Source: Rhabdornis inornatus (lineage: Eukaryota; Chordata; Aves; Passeriformes; Rhabdornithidae). Taken from it: DNA of 64,000 nucleotides. The stretch covers positions 434,001-498,000 of the forward strand of contig VWZS01000704.1 of the NCBI GenBank assembly GCA_013397075.1. Direction: 5' to 3'. The notes beneath the pieces are model-generated. The model did no database searches. It was not told the origin of the DNA and saw only the letters and a program-made list of their open reading frames with translations. The translations under genes and the position numbers were made by a program. Positions 50,213-63,400 of this stretch are shown piece by piece (position 1 is the stretch's first letter; each line of letters begins with the position of its first letter).

Positions 50213-50881
50213 ATACCACTACAGCATATAAAATTACGCTTGGAACCGAGGAGAAAAAATACATACATTTAGATTATTTACATAATTTACATAAAGATGA
50301 CAAAAATACACTCGGTAGGCAGATGGTGACAGGGGGTGTTACACAGGAATCCTGGAACACAAACCCACGGGGGTTTCCCACATTTCCACATGGGAATTCC
50401 ATCCTTATACACAAAAGAACCAACTCCATGATGGAGCAGAAAGGATTTGGCCTTGGAATTGCTTTGGCATGGCTGAAACCTGTCCCTCCTCTCCTTATTC
50501 CTCTGCACAGTCACCCTCAGCATCCAGTTCTTTTTTTAATCTTATCCTGATGACAGCTCAAGATACCTCTGCACTCATTTCAAGTCTTTTTTATCTCTTT
50601 TTTTTTTGAAGTTAAAACACACAAAACCATCTGAGCTGTAGTCTTTAAAAATCCCATTTATACGGCTCATTTTTATTATCAGTATTTTTTTTTTAAATAA
50701 ACCTTTAGACCAGTTTCAAACTCTCAGTGAAGGCTGGTTGATCTTCAAATTAAGTTCCTGATCTCCTGAACTGAAGCTTTGACCAACGGTTTGACACACA
50801 AATCAATTTTCTAATTTTCTTAGAACTCAATGTGATGGTACAAGTTTTTGACACCACTTTTTCAAGTACTCCTTGGAGTTC

Positions 50882-50887
50882 TTTATT
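50882..50887 (-). terminator. Candidate INTS2 polyadenylation signal (AATAAA)
   Basis: This is AATAAA in INTS2 sense, about 400 nt after the stop, a plausible distance for a short 3' UTR. Alternatives lie at 50672-50677 and in the ATTT repeat near 50190-50211. Confidence 0.4.
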
Positions 50888-51284
50888 CCAACTTGCTCTG
50901 GAACAGCAGCTCACTTACCTCAAGCAAAGCACTTCAACCTCCAATTTTTCTCACCCATCATTTTGTTGTTTGCCCAACAAAAAAAAAAAATACTCATTTT
51001 TCAGTGTTATAAAACCCTTCCAGGTGTGTTGCTGTGTCACTTCAGGAGCTGAGCAAGCCTGAAAATCACTGTTTCCCTGGAAATTATTTACTGATCCATC
51101 AGAAGTTTCCACTGGAAGCAACAAAATCCTGTTGAAGTGATTTTCTTCTCAGCCATGACTGAATTGAATGAATGAAAAATGTGGACTTCTGCTCCAGCTC
51201 CTCAGTCCACTTTCACAGCTTTTTCCAAATTTAGGCACCATAAAGAGAGGGAAAAGCTACAGGCTAACTTCCCTGGAGTTTTTT
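50882..51284 (-). other. INTS2 3' UTR
   Basis: This follows the INTS2 stop codon to the first canonical AATAAA (plus-strand TTTATT at 50882-50887). A second hexamer lies at 50672-50677. The true end is not determined by sequence. Confidence 0.55.
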
Positions 51285-51454
51285 CTAAATTCCACTGACA
51301 CTCATGTTAATTATTTCAATGATGGTGTTTTCCACACACTGGCACAGCCGAACATCAGGGTCCAGGCTTGCAGTGTCCCTGGAACAGCTTTTGCTGGAGG
51401 AATCTTTACAGAGTCCTGAGAAATCGTGTGGCTTCTCCTTCAGCTGCTGGAGAC
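51285..51454 (-). CDS. INTS2: INTS2 last exon and stop
   Basis: It encodes LQQLKEKPHDFSGLCKDSS and ends NTIIEIINMSVSGI followed by TAG at 51285-51287. This is the same C-terminus as human INTS2. The acceptor is TTTCTAG. Confidence 0.95.
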
Positions 51455-54400
51455 CTAGAAAACGAAGCAGTAGAAGCAAAGTAAGAATTGGGAATTGCTA
51501 TTTTCCAGCCATAACACAAATATAGATGTTATGAGATTGCAAAGCTGAGCCTGCACCATTCCAGCTTCACCCACAGGTTATTTCCAGACACACCAGGACA
51601 TTCCTGCCTCATTTCCCTGTGTCTGACCCCCCTGGGGAGCTTTCCAAGGCCCTTGACTTACGGGTGATGATGGGGTCGAAGTCTCGTGTCTGTGTAGCAA
51701 CATCAGAGGCACAAACTTGTCCAATTTGGATCAGCAGGGACATGATGTCCTCGTACAGGGGAGGAAAAGCTTGGCAGAAGGACACCAGGCAAGGCAGGGT
51801 GGGCATGAAAAATGTGTAACGCTTGGACTGGGTCAGAACTGCCAAGGAGGAGCAAATGCAGAAGTAAAAATAAATTATTAGAAAATCCAATCAAGAACTG
51901 TTGTTACTTTTACAACAGCAATTAGACAGACAAAACTGCATTCAGCCTAGAGAAATGACCCTGGCTCCCAGAGCAGGGGGTTTGGGGGTGGCTGGGGTGG
52001 TACCTGTGAGCAGGGTCCCCATCACATTGATGGCCAGACGAGCCACACTGAGGGATTTGGGCAAGGCATACTGGATACACAGGTAGGAGAGCAACTGGAT
52101 GGCAAAGATCTGTCAAAATAGAAAAGCAATGAAGTTACAGGATGTTTTACAACTTCTATCCAAAGCTCTTCACCACACTTAACAGTAAGGAAATATTCTC
52201 TGTTTTACCATGAAGGAAACTGAAGCCAAAGAAGCATTAACAATAGTTACAATGATTATTTTTCTGCTGGTATTAAGAAAAACAACCCACACACATTTAA
52301 CTTTAATCAAAGTATTTCAAAATCTCCCCCTGACATTATTGCTCCAACATTAATGATGAACAATAAAGCAACACACAATGTGCAACACAACCCTTGCAGA
52401 AGATATCTAGGTCTGATATATTCTAGTTTTAGCCTTAGTTGATCAGCAGGAACTTAATACTAGAAAGGATTAAATAAGAGCAACTACAAAGTTGGTTTGA
52501 TATGGAAACAGAGAATCTTTAGCCCAACAAATTCCAGTTGCCTTCAATGCCAGGCCTTTAATTTAAGGTAAAAGTGCTGCAAATATTACCTGAATATCCC
52601 AGGAAAGTTAGAACAGGATGTTTTCAGTGCCTGTTTTATTCTCCCCCCTCAGCCAATATTTCATCAGGGTTAATACCCACAGGGATTCTCCAGCCAGGTG
52701 AGTGCACTGTACCTGTTTTTCCAGTTCAGGCTGGGCAATGAGCTCAGGAATGAAATCCAGACAGATGTGCATGGATGGGATCCCAGCCACTGTCAGTGCC
52801 AGAAGTTCACATGGATAACCCTGTGGGATTAAGAAAACAGATGTGTCAATGTGTCACAGGTGTGTTTTAAAAGTTCTGCTTCAACTAAGATTTTAAATTA
52901 CACCTGTGTTAATGCTTTGTTTCAAAACAAATATATTTATAACCCTCTTTGTTCAGAGTTTGCAGCAGGCCTGTAATGCCAAGGCAACAAGAGGCAGGCT
53001 GGATACAAACCCAGGGTCTGAATCAGTTCTTTATCCTCAATATTCAACAATTATTTGCATGGAAGCTCTTTCTCCACTCCCAAAAGGAAAGCAGACTGCA
53101 GTGACCTTTTCCTTCTGTGTCATTCCTGTGTTCCAAATTTCATCAGCAGCCCCAGCTTGCTCATTTCAAAACTGCCCCATAATGACTTTTTTATCACTTA
53201 ATCAGTTCCAGGTCAAGGTAAATTAACTCCTTGTAAAAAGTCTGCCATCTGGCAAGGAGAAATTTAATATGCATTAAAAACACATTTATACTTTTTTAAT
53301 TGCTGATCTTTCCCCTCTTTTTTTTTTTTAAGGTGCTGAGCTGCTTTTGCAGAGCCAACCTTTGTCCTTCCCCTCTAAAGAGATAAACTGTGCCCTAAGA
53401 ACAAGGAAAGATAAGGAGATGTTTATATTTGAAGCCAAATTAGTTTTGAATAATGGCAATGTTAATTTAAAAACACGGCCAGAGAAAAGTAACCCACAGA
53501 AGATGTGGAACAAGTAATTACAAGATGATTAGGGCAGTTTCCCCTGGCCTAGATGGACAAACTGAAAAGGGAGAGGCACAAAGGAGGGGTTTAATGATGA
53601 GGAACAGGCAGAGTTTGGGTGCTGCCTTCTCACTACAACCAAGAGACCAAGCACTGAAATAGGGAGGAAGTGTGAGCTCTACAAACTGGGGGAGACAAGA
53701 AGGAGAGCAGTGGGTTGTTATCATTTCTGAGGAGCATCCAGCAGCCCCTGAGCACTGCCCTTGGCTCCCTCCCACCCTGACAAACCAGAAGAGAGCTCAA
53801 GCAGTGCAGAGCAGACCTGGAAATGCACGAGTTTGACGATGTTGGGGTCAGCAATGTACATCTGGTGCAGCAGGCAGCAGATGAGGCACTGCACCTCCCG
53901 CAGGTTGCACAGCAAACTCTGCTCCTCCTCCTCCTCCTCCTCCTCCTCAGCACCCTGCGGGCTCGGGGGGCTCTGAACATCCCTCAGGAATTCATGAGCA
54001 CTGCTGCTCTGGCCCTTCTCTTCCTCTGTAGGCAAGCAGATCTCCAGAAGGATCTGCACAGCAGCACTGTCCTGGGGAGAAAAGCCACAGATGTTTAAAA
54101 CCCCCCACCGTGAACTAAAATCAAATACAAAAAAAGGACAATTTGAGAAATGGAGGATTGTCATGTGATTAGGATTTCTACCTATAGATTTTTTTTAAGT
54201 ACAGAATGAAAATGACTCAGCTCAAGAATCACAATCCTGTAGAACATTTTAAAAACTTCAACACTTTATCTCAATCAAGATGCAAAGAAAAAAAAAGGCT
54301 AAATCTAACAAAATATCATAATCACTGATGAAAAGAGTAAATTCAGTGGAATCTCATATTGTTTCAAAATAAATTTCCACTGGTCCCTTAAAGCATTCAG

Positions 54401-57400
54401 AGCAGACAAAATATGCACAGGGCCATGTAATTCACAGTATTCATCACCCTGCTCATTTAAATATAAAACTTCCTGTTAACTCAAAAATTATATTATAATG
54501 GGAACTCCCTATGTGACATCTTTCCAGACAGAGGGATGAAGAGATGTCTGTGGAATAGGATTACTCAAGAATTTCCATAATGTCAAGCTAAGGAAGTGAA
54601 CCATCCTTCAGCCTCCCACTTTCCAGTGCTGGCTGCTTCTCTGAAACATCTTTGAAATGATCAGACATGGGTCTGTCACTTTATTGATGTTTTACTGCTC
54701 CAAATCCAACCACAGGAACAGCCTCTGGATCACACGAGCATCAAGGCAAAAGGGCTGGTGAGCAGCACCCTTCTGTTCTGACAGAACAACCACTATCAAA
54801 GCAGTGCATCAGCACAAAGCTTCAGACTAGAAAAAAGAAAATATTTAACCATCCGAATACAGAGACAGTTTTCTTTTCTATGGTTACAGAAGCTGGTAAA
54901 AAAAAGGAGTTTAGAAGACCTAATTTTTTAATTTCCTGTTTCTGCCTTTCTCTTTCTTCACTGTTTTTCCTCACATTGTGGAATATCCATTTCTTCCCCC
55001 TTACCTGAGCAGCAAGCAAAGCATTTTTTAACTCTTCCCTTGTAACTTCTGGGGCTTCTGGACCCATTGCATTGTTTTGGGATGGCCTAATGTCCTGCTC
55101 TGCTGTTTCCTTCAGGTGAGCATTAAGGTAAGCTTTGGAAGCAAGAAGATATCCATTCAACATGTGCAAAATGATATCCATCAGAGGAGGACTCCTGAGA
55201 TGGGAACAGTAAAACAAAGACGTTTTCAGCAACATGAACAAACTAAAAGCATTCCCAAAGGCTGTAGCACCACAGCTCCTTCTCTGTCATCACTGACATC
55301 TGGAAGAACCAATTCCCAAGTACTGCAACGACTCCCCTGGGAAATGAAGCAAACCTGCCTCTGTCACATCCATCAGCAGCACCCACAGGCAAAACCTGTT
55401 GCCCAAAAAGATGGAATAACCTACAGCCACAAGAGCTGAAGGATGTTATAGCTAAACCTCACCCACCACCACGTGGAAGCAGCCATTTCCAACACGCTGC
55501 AAAGTCTGGTTACCACAAATTCACACACCCACATCCAAAAGGGATGAGCCACGTGCAAATCCCAAAGTTTCCAAAACACAGCTGGACAGGATGAAATGCT
55601 GGAACAGCAGGCCAAGCTCCACAGTCCTCAGACCAAGCTTAAAACAACACAGATGCAAGTGCCAAGCTCCTGTGATCAGTCTGAAAAGACGTTCTGAAGT
55701 GCTGAAAGCTTTTAGAAGTTTTCTGTTGGACACTTTTATGTGAAGCATTCACTGTGCAGCAGCACAGATACTCACCTGTGAACTCTCTGATCACACCTCA
55801 GTACAATCAGGGGATCAATCATCAAATCATTCTGGGTGTATTTCTGCTGACGCACTATTTTTGCTGAAGGCTGCAGGGCATTAACAGTCATCACCCACAA
55901 CCTAAAACGAGAATATTTTCATTATTTTTTTAAATAGAAAATTTGTGTAAGAGAAGGGGCTCCCTAAGCATTTGGTCACTCAGCCATGTTTTCCTAGGCC
56001 TATCAAGTAGCAGCCCCTGAAGTCAACCAAGGTGCAGTTAACTTACACTCCCTGGACTTCCAGCAGTTTTCACTGCAGTAGAGTATCCACTTCATAAAAA
56101 AAGGCATTTTCTGGTCCAAGTGAGTTCCTGTTCTATCAATAACTCATCACAAACAATGGATACTAAAAACCATACACCTGTATTTTAAAATGAAGACTTC
56201 CCTTCCCCTGAGAACAAGTACCACCTTCCTTTTAAATTCAAAGGTTCAAAATGTCAACAAACTCAAAAAAATGCAGCTCCAACACATTCTATTCAGTCAC
56301 AGCCTCCAACCTCCCAGATAAAGGTGTTGTGTTATTATTTTTTAAAGAAAAAGTGGCCTCCCACCTATGTGCACCAAGAAACCAAACAGTGTTTTGAGCC
56401 TTGATACCTTCTGGGCATGACAGTGTTCAGAACCATCCAGAGTTTATTGACAGCCTGCAGGATCCCCCGTGGGACTCCAGCTTCCAGCAAGAGATTCATG
56501 TTCGAGGTCAACACTTCTGCATAGGGGATCAATTCTCCAGCTGAGAGAAGGGTCAAATGTTCCAGGATCTGCATCAGCTGGGTGTGATTTCCAGGCAGCA
56601 TGGAAAAGGCTGTAAAACAGAAACAACAAACAGAAACAACGGGATCTTGGTAAAACTGGACTTCTGACACTGGAAGCATGGAAGTATTTTGGTTATACAA
56701 ATGCAGTATAATCACAGACTTCCAAAACTACTATATTCCAATCAGTTTGGGAAGAATTTACTTGGGATGAAGTTCTTTACCTTCTTGGAGCTGTTTGGGG
56801 GAGTGGTTCTTGGCCACGTTGGTGAGCAGCATCCTCCTGAGCAGGGCGTCGGTGCCGGTGATCTGCTCCTCGCAGATCCAGTCGTCCACGATGCACAGGT
56901 GGGGGTAGTTGGTGGCCAGGAGCCTCAGCAGAGCAGAGTGCAACCCTTGGGGACATCAGGGACAGTCACAGCTCGGATCTGAGCAGCTGCATCTGTCACC
57001 TGAACACATCTGTGTCTTTTATTTCAACCCCTGAAGTGAATTGCTGAACAGCAGCTCAGTGAGGTGCACGTTCACAGCCTCATACTCCAACAGAGAGGAA
57101 AAGTAACCCTTGGGAAAGTAACTCCTAAACTCCTAAACTCAGCCTGGAATATTCAACATTCTCAGCTAATTCCTACCCTAAAACCTGCCCTAAGGAGGTA
57201 AGACCTACTCTAAAAGGAACTGCTTTCCTCACACTTCTCCTGTGACTCTTCAAACATCTCTGCAATCTCAGCAGCTACTCCTGACAGATTTTAAAAGCAA
57301 GAAAAAGGAAAGCAAGCCATGAAAAAAGCAACAGCCACTGAGCTGAGAACACTCAGCCTTCCTTTTCATGCACTTTAGACTTTCAGACATGTTTTTACCT

Positions 57401-60400
57401 CCCAGTTCCTGCTGCAGCCCCTGTGCCTGTCGGATGAGGTACTTGATTGGAATCTGATCCATCAATGCTGAGGAGTAGGACTTGGGTTTTCTCTGCATTG
57501 CAGCTACAAGAGAACAGGACAAGAAACCACACGTAGCAGTTACAGCTAAAAACAAGTATTTCCCCAACTGGATCAATAAGGAAAATGTAAAGCACTTGTT
57601 TCTATATTAACGAGGCAAAATTGAGAAAATATCAAATAACTGTAATTAATTTCATAGTATTTCAGGCTTCTTTGAACAACATGAAGAGAAAGGACTGAAG
57701 AATACTGGAAGTTTTGTACCTTAAAAAGGGCTGGTAAAAACACACACCAGATATAAATACTGAACTTTCACTTAAGTTTGATTTCACAACAGTCTTGTAG
57801 AACTGATTTAAAGTCTCCATATCAAAGGTAAAAATGGAATCATTAAGTATTACCAACTATAAAATTGCCAACTCAAAGAAAAGCGTGTGCAAGTTTGATG
57901 ACACAAGAATAAATTAAGATCTCAAATAATTCTGAAGTCTTTGTTAATTATTGTTGCATTCATTAGATGCTCATAAACATTTCTTTTAACTCAGCTTGGA
58001 CCTCTTTTAATCTGCAAAACAAATTACTCCACTAGAGTTTTAACAGAAACTTTATGTCCTGAATCTCTACAGCAATGTTTTATTTAATCCAAACTTCTAA
58101 AAGTTTTATGCTGTGCTTAAACCTGACAGAATCATCAATTTTTCTTCTCTTTGCACCCAAATTTCAGTTAATCTGTTCCTCCCTGATGCTCTCACACTTA
58201 CCTAGAATCTTTGTGTTGGCCAGCAGTGCCTCTTCATAGGACAGGACGTAGTAGAGGACAAGCAGCTGTGTGGTGATGCTGAAGCGCTGCGTGGGACGAG
58301 TATTTTCTCCCTGCACATAAAACCACACACAAAAGTCAGGTTGAATTCCTGATTCTTGGGAAGAAAAATTTGGATTTACCCACAAATATGATGAATATCT
58401 GAGTAACAAGATTCACTTCAAAACACACGACTGTCACTGCAGCAGCAGGGAGTTTACAGGCAGTGAAAACAAAAAGTGAAGCAATTTAACACAAATACAA
58501 AATGCTGAACCACTTCCCCATAAAGTACAAGACAGATCCAAACAAGGTGATTACCCCAGAGAGTCCTTGGAAAACATTGAGGATCTCCTGTTCTGTGACA
58601 GGCTGGTTGGTGGCCTCTGGGTTGGATTTAGATGCAGGAGTGAGGATGGAGTTAATGTAGACATCAATGAGGGGAAGCAGCTGGGGGTGCAGAGGGGTGG
58701 TGGTTTCACAGAGCTGCCGATAGATCCAGTCCTGCAAGAGAACATCCCATGGCACCAGCAGCTGCCAGTCTGCTCTGTCCCTTTTAATAAATGACACTTT
58801 GACTTTGGAAAGTTTAACATCAGCTCTGAATTGGTCATAAACTCTGTATCCTGGACCCTGATTCACAAATAGAACTTGTCCTGGCTGGAAAATCATTCTG
58901 ACTACAATTAAGCACAGATGGGGGAGAGACATTTATTATTTTTAACTTCATTAAGCTGTGATCTCTGGATACAGAGCTAAAAATGGGCACACTAACTTAA
59001 AACACAGTGCATTCTTAAATTACATGATAGGAAGGAACAAGATTCATCAAGAATTCTGCTCCTATAAGTCAACCAACCTGCAAAACCTCATCAGCATTCA
59101 GAATTCTGAACAGAAATAAAACAAAGCTGGTACCTTAATGGATACTTTGTGCTTGGTGAAGGAACGACTCTTCAAGAGCTGGTAAATGCAGTGAATGGGT
59201 AAAAAGCCAGTGATGTTGGCACTGAGGTTGCCTGTCACAGGCACACGGACAGCATGGGCTGTGACCACCTGCAGGGAAGAGACAACGAACAGAAAAAAAC
59301 CCTTAGCACAAGGCACAAGGTGTCACAGTGACACAGCCACAGCCCTGACTGGCATCTCCTTATTTTTGGGGAATGCCCCAAAGGGAAAGGAAAGGGGGGA
59401 AAAAGAATCCCTAGGTTGGAAATACCTGCTCAGTGAAAATCTCCTGTGTGAAGATTGTCTTCATTCTGCTGAGCGAGCTGGGCTTAATAACAATCTGAAA
59501 TTCAGGAGAAAGTACTTAGAATTGCAAGTTCTACCTTTCTTATAACTAAGGACTGCAAATTTCTTTTATAAACTGTTAACTTTTAGCATTTTAAAAATTG
59601 TCTGTTTTCCTGGTATCCCAGCCAATTCACATCTGTATCAAATGTCAAACAGAAATATTTTCCAATGTCACAAGTTCATCATCCCGTGTCTTCCTTCTCC
59701 CAAAAACTCCCTCCCCAGCTTTTATATCTGGTGAGGCACTGTTTCAAAAGAGTGAATTGTTGGCAAATCTCCTTTAGCAATTTCCTGAAATTCATTCTTA
59801 CATATATAGATATTTCTTTCAACTCTTTAAAATATAAATTTTGCAGCTCAATTTGGAAACTACTTCAGTTACTCTTCTAAAAAGTTCATTTCTTGGAAAT
59901 AATGATTTCAACAGGGCAGCACTTTTTGAAGATACTTTAATCATCACATTCCTCTGTATCAAGAGCTATGCACATTTTAATGTTCTTCCAGAGGAATTAT
60001 TACTCATTTTTCAGGTTATATTTACTTTAAGTTTAGCAAAACCAAAGTTCTTTACATCAAAAGTAAAATAAATACCAAAGCACCAAAATCCAGTAAAAAA
60101 TATGATTTTAACAGACAAATGTACAGGCTAGAAATAGTTCAGGATTTACCTTCATTCCCAAGGTGGAGCAGACCAAATCAATGATGGCACTGAGCTGGTT
60201 GCTGTGGAAATACATGGCTACCAAGAGCAGCATCTCTCCAAAGGAAGCAGACACACCAGAAATGCTGATGATAACAAAGAGAAAGAAACACAGGACATAA
60301 GTAAACAGGACATAAATAAACGTGAGATTACTGGAACCACTAAAAGAAATCCAGCCTGCTCTCACCTTTCAAAGTAGGCTTCTTCCTTTATCATCCAACT

Positions 60401-63400
60401 GAGCCACATCACCATGAGTTGCTCCTGTTCTGGGGTGCTGCACAAAGAAAATCCAGAATAGATCCTTTTCCCAGAAAACCAGTGCTAGTTTTACTAAAAC
60501 TTGAAGAACAGGCAGTATTTTAGGAATCTTACACCAGGATCCTTTTTGCCACTTTACTTTTACTTTTTGCCACTTTTACTTTTTGCTTCATTTTAGCTTC
60601 CAACTGCAGATAAGCAGTGATATTTGGCACAAAGGTCACTCCAACTGTCAGGCAACTTCCTTTTTGGAATGCACCCAACAGAAAGCTACACCCCTGAATT
60701 ACCTGCACTGCTTCTCTCTAAGGAATTTAGCCACGAACTTGTTCCATGGAAAAGTGAATTAGTTAGGCCTACTTCTTCAAAGTCTTCTACTGGTCTTCAA
60801 AAAACCACTCACACTAAGTTCATGTTAATGCTCACCTCTCAAAAGACTTGTTATAAGACAGGAGTGAAATATCCATCACTCACCACAGAGTGAGACAAAT
60901 CCCTTCCATCAACATACAGAAATTTTATAAAGAATTAGGGGGAAAAAAAAACAAACCAAACTGTGCAGCTCTGGGAAGGGCATTGCCTTAATGGTGCTGC
61001 AACAGTCAGATCTTTGCAAAGCTCCTCCTGTACTGAGAGTACCTGACCAGAGTGGAGAAGGCCAGCAGCATGCAGAAGGACAGCGACACGAAGCGGACGC
61101 CGGCCGGGGTTGCGGGAGGGCGGCTCGTCATCAGCTGCAGGAGCTGCTCAGCTTCCTCATCCGTGGGCCTGAGCAGGACAGACAACAAAACAAAGCTGGA
61201 GATTTAACAGGAAGACATCTCCAGTCTCTCATAACACTTAAAGATTGGATTTTCCCTGTTATTCAATCTATCAAGGTGGTAATTTCCTCTGAACTTTAAG
61301 GCATAAAAATCTCTGTTAAGAGACAACGGTGAGAAAACTTCCCCAGGATATAATCTTGCCTATTAGTACAAACTATTTAAATTAAAGCTAACTACTTAAA
61401 TTAAAACTAACAATGCATAAAGATGCTACATTAGCACTCTCTAAAAAGAGAAAGCAAAAGAAGAGAAATTCAAAATCCGTACAATGTATGTTGGTAGAAG
61501 AGAAAATAGCTGATAACTCCACACACTGCTCCAACCATGTGGGTTCAGAATTCTCTTAACAAGTCTGCAGAAGTGATTTTGCAGCAACACAGGACTGAAA
61601 TTGCTGAGTCCTGCCACAAGTTTTGAGGACACAGTGGCAATAAGACAGAAATGCCCAAAGCCATCACTCTCTGCTGAAATGGCAGCCATGAAGAAACCCC
61701 CAGAGGATGAGAAGGCTCCTTACTTGAGGCCAGCAATGCCCATGAGGGCGCAGTAGAGGCGCAGCAAGGCGCTGGCCTTCACCACGTGCTCCTCCTTGAG
61801 CCCTGAGTACACAGACACGTTGGGCTCCGTGTCAGCATCAGCCTCCTCCACGATGTGGGTGCTGCGCACCGTGGGCAGGATCCCCATCAGCTCCAGCAGC
61901 AGCTGCCTCCTCATCTGCCACAGCACAGAGCTGATGTTATCTCTTTTTCTCTGTGTAACAGGTTAAAGGATGAGAACAATGTCAAATTCAGCCCACTGAA
62001 CAATGTATTATATAATAATTTCCATAGTCAAAGGAAGAGGGTCAGTTTTTTAAATTCAGTTTTCACCTAAGCAAGTCAAGATGCATCTTCCCACTGTGAA
62101 CACTGAGGATGAACATATTTATCAGGCAAATATTACAAACATATAATTCCCTGGTTTCTCTGCCTAAAAACCTCTCAAGGAAACAACCAAATAGCTGCTG
62201 CCTTCAGGGACATTATTTATAGACCTGAAAGCTCCATAAGAGAAGTTTGCCTTGCAAAAGTTCCTCCAAGATGTGCAACAGGATTTAGGTGCATTCACAC
62301 AAATCTGCAGCACACATCCAGAAGAGTTACAGCAAGCTACAAAAATATTTCTTTAAAAGCAGAATACTCAAAGATTTTCCTACCTGTTGGCCATTTCGGA
62401 TGAAAGTTCCAAACCATGTCCGAACCTTTGCATTTGTTCCAAGCAGCAAACCACTCACAAAACACACCAGGTCACTCACTCCATCATCTGAGGATTCGTT
62501 CTTGGTGTGATCCAAGGTCAAAGCCACACCAAGACCCGGCAGGTGACATTCTTCCACCTGGACAAAACACTCAGGCTCAGACATCTTTGCTGTGTTTGAA
62601 GCTTCAGGAAGGTTCTTAGTGATGATTCTCATGACAGACTCACCACCATGCCCCGGACCCTCAGGGCTTGGGAAGGGTTCATCTTGCACAGGTGCCGAAG
62701 AGCTTCGGTTCTGCGGCGGCCTCCGACGCTCTCCTCATCCTGCCGCTCTCCGTTCTTAATCAAACCTCTGCACACTAAAGATCCAACAGCAGCTCTGAGC
62801 AAATCCTTCCCAGTGAAATTATCATGGCTCAGTGGAAGGGACAAGAACTGTTAGCAGGGAGAGGGGAGGTCCTCAGCCCCAGCCATTCCCTGCCCAGTCA
62901 GCCTTTGTGACAGATGAAAAGCTGTGACACACAGGTTGCAGTCATGCTGCAAAAAATGGGAATCAACACGTCCAGGGCAGCACCAACAGTTCAAACCTGT
63001 ACAACTCTTGGTTTAACCACACTACTAGAAACCATTTCAAAAGCTGGAGAACAAGCTGTAACTCACCCTCGTTGAAGCTGTCAGGGACATTGGCCACCAG
63101 AAGGCAAAGGAACCAGGCTCCATTCTTAACGTGCAGCAGAGCTTCAGCCACATCCACTATTGGCAACAGTGATGGCAGCTCTGCACGGAAAGAGGGTGTT
63201 AAAAGCCACAATGATTCACTGGGAAACAAAAACCCTGTTTCCAAGAGCTGCACAGCTTAGATTAACCTTACATCTGTCGTAAACAGCTCCCAAAGTTGCT
63301 TTGTTATGTTTGGGAGAGGTCAGAAAACACCATAAATACAGAACCACCACACACCTGCTTGCAAAATGCAGAGAACATCTGCTGCCTCCTCCAGGTAAAC

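Larger units (their letters stand above)
49771..50880. other. INTS2-BRIP1 intergenic DNA
   Basis: This AT-rich spacer of about 1.1 kb has an ATT/ATC microsatellite, an ATTT repeat and no open frame of note. It may include the distal INTS2 3' UTR if a downstream poly(A) site is used. Confidence 0.7.
51455..63354 (-). other. INTS2 introns
   Basis: There are 21 introns of about 80 to 1000 bp lying between the exons listed. They contain only AT-rich sequence and minor simple repeats, such as an imperfect CTTTTTGCCACTTTTA repeat at 60541-60595. No second gene or element was recognised. Confidence 0.75.
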
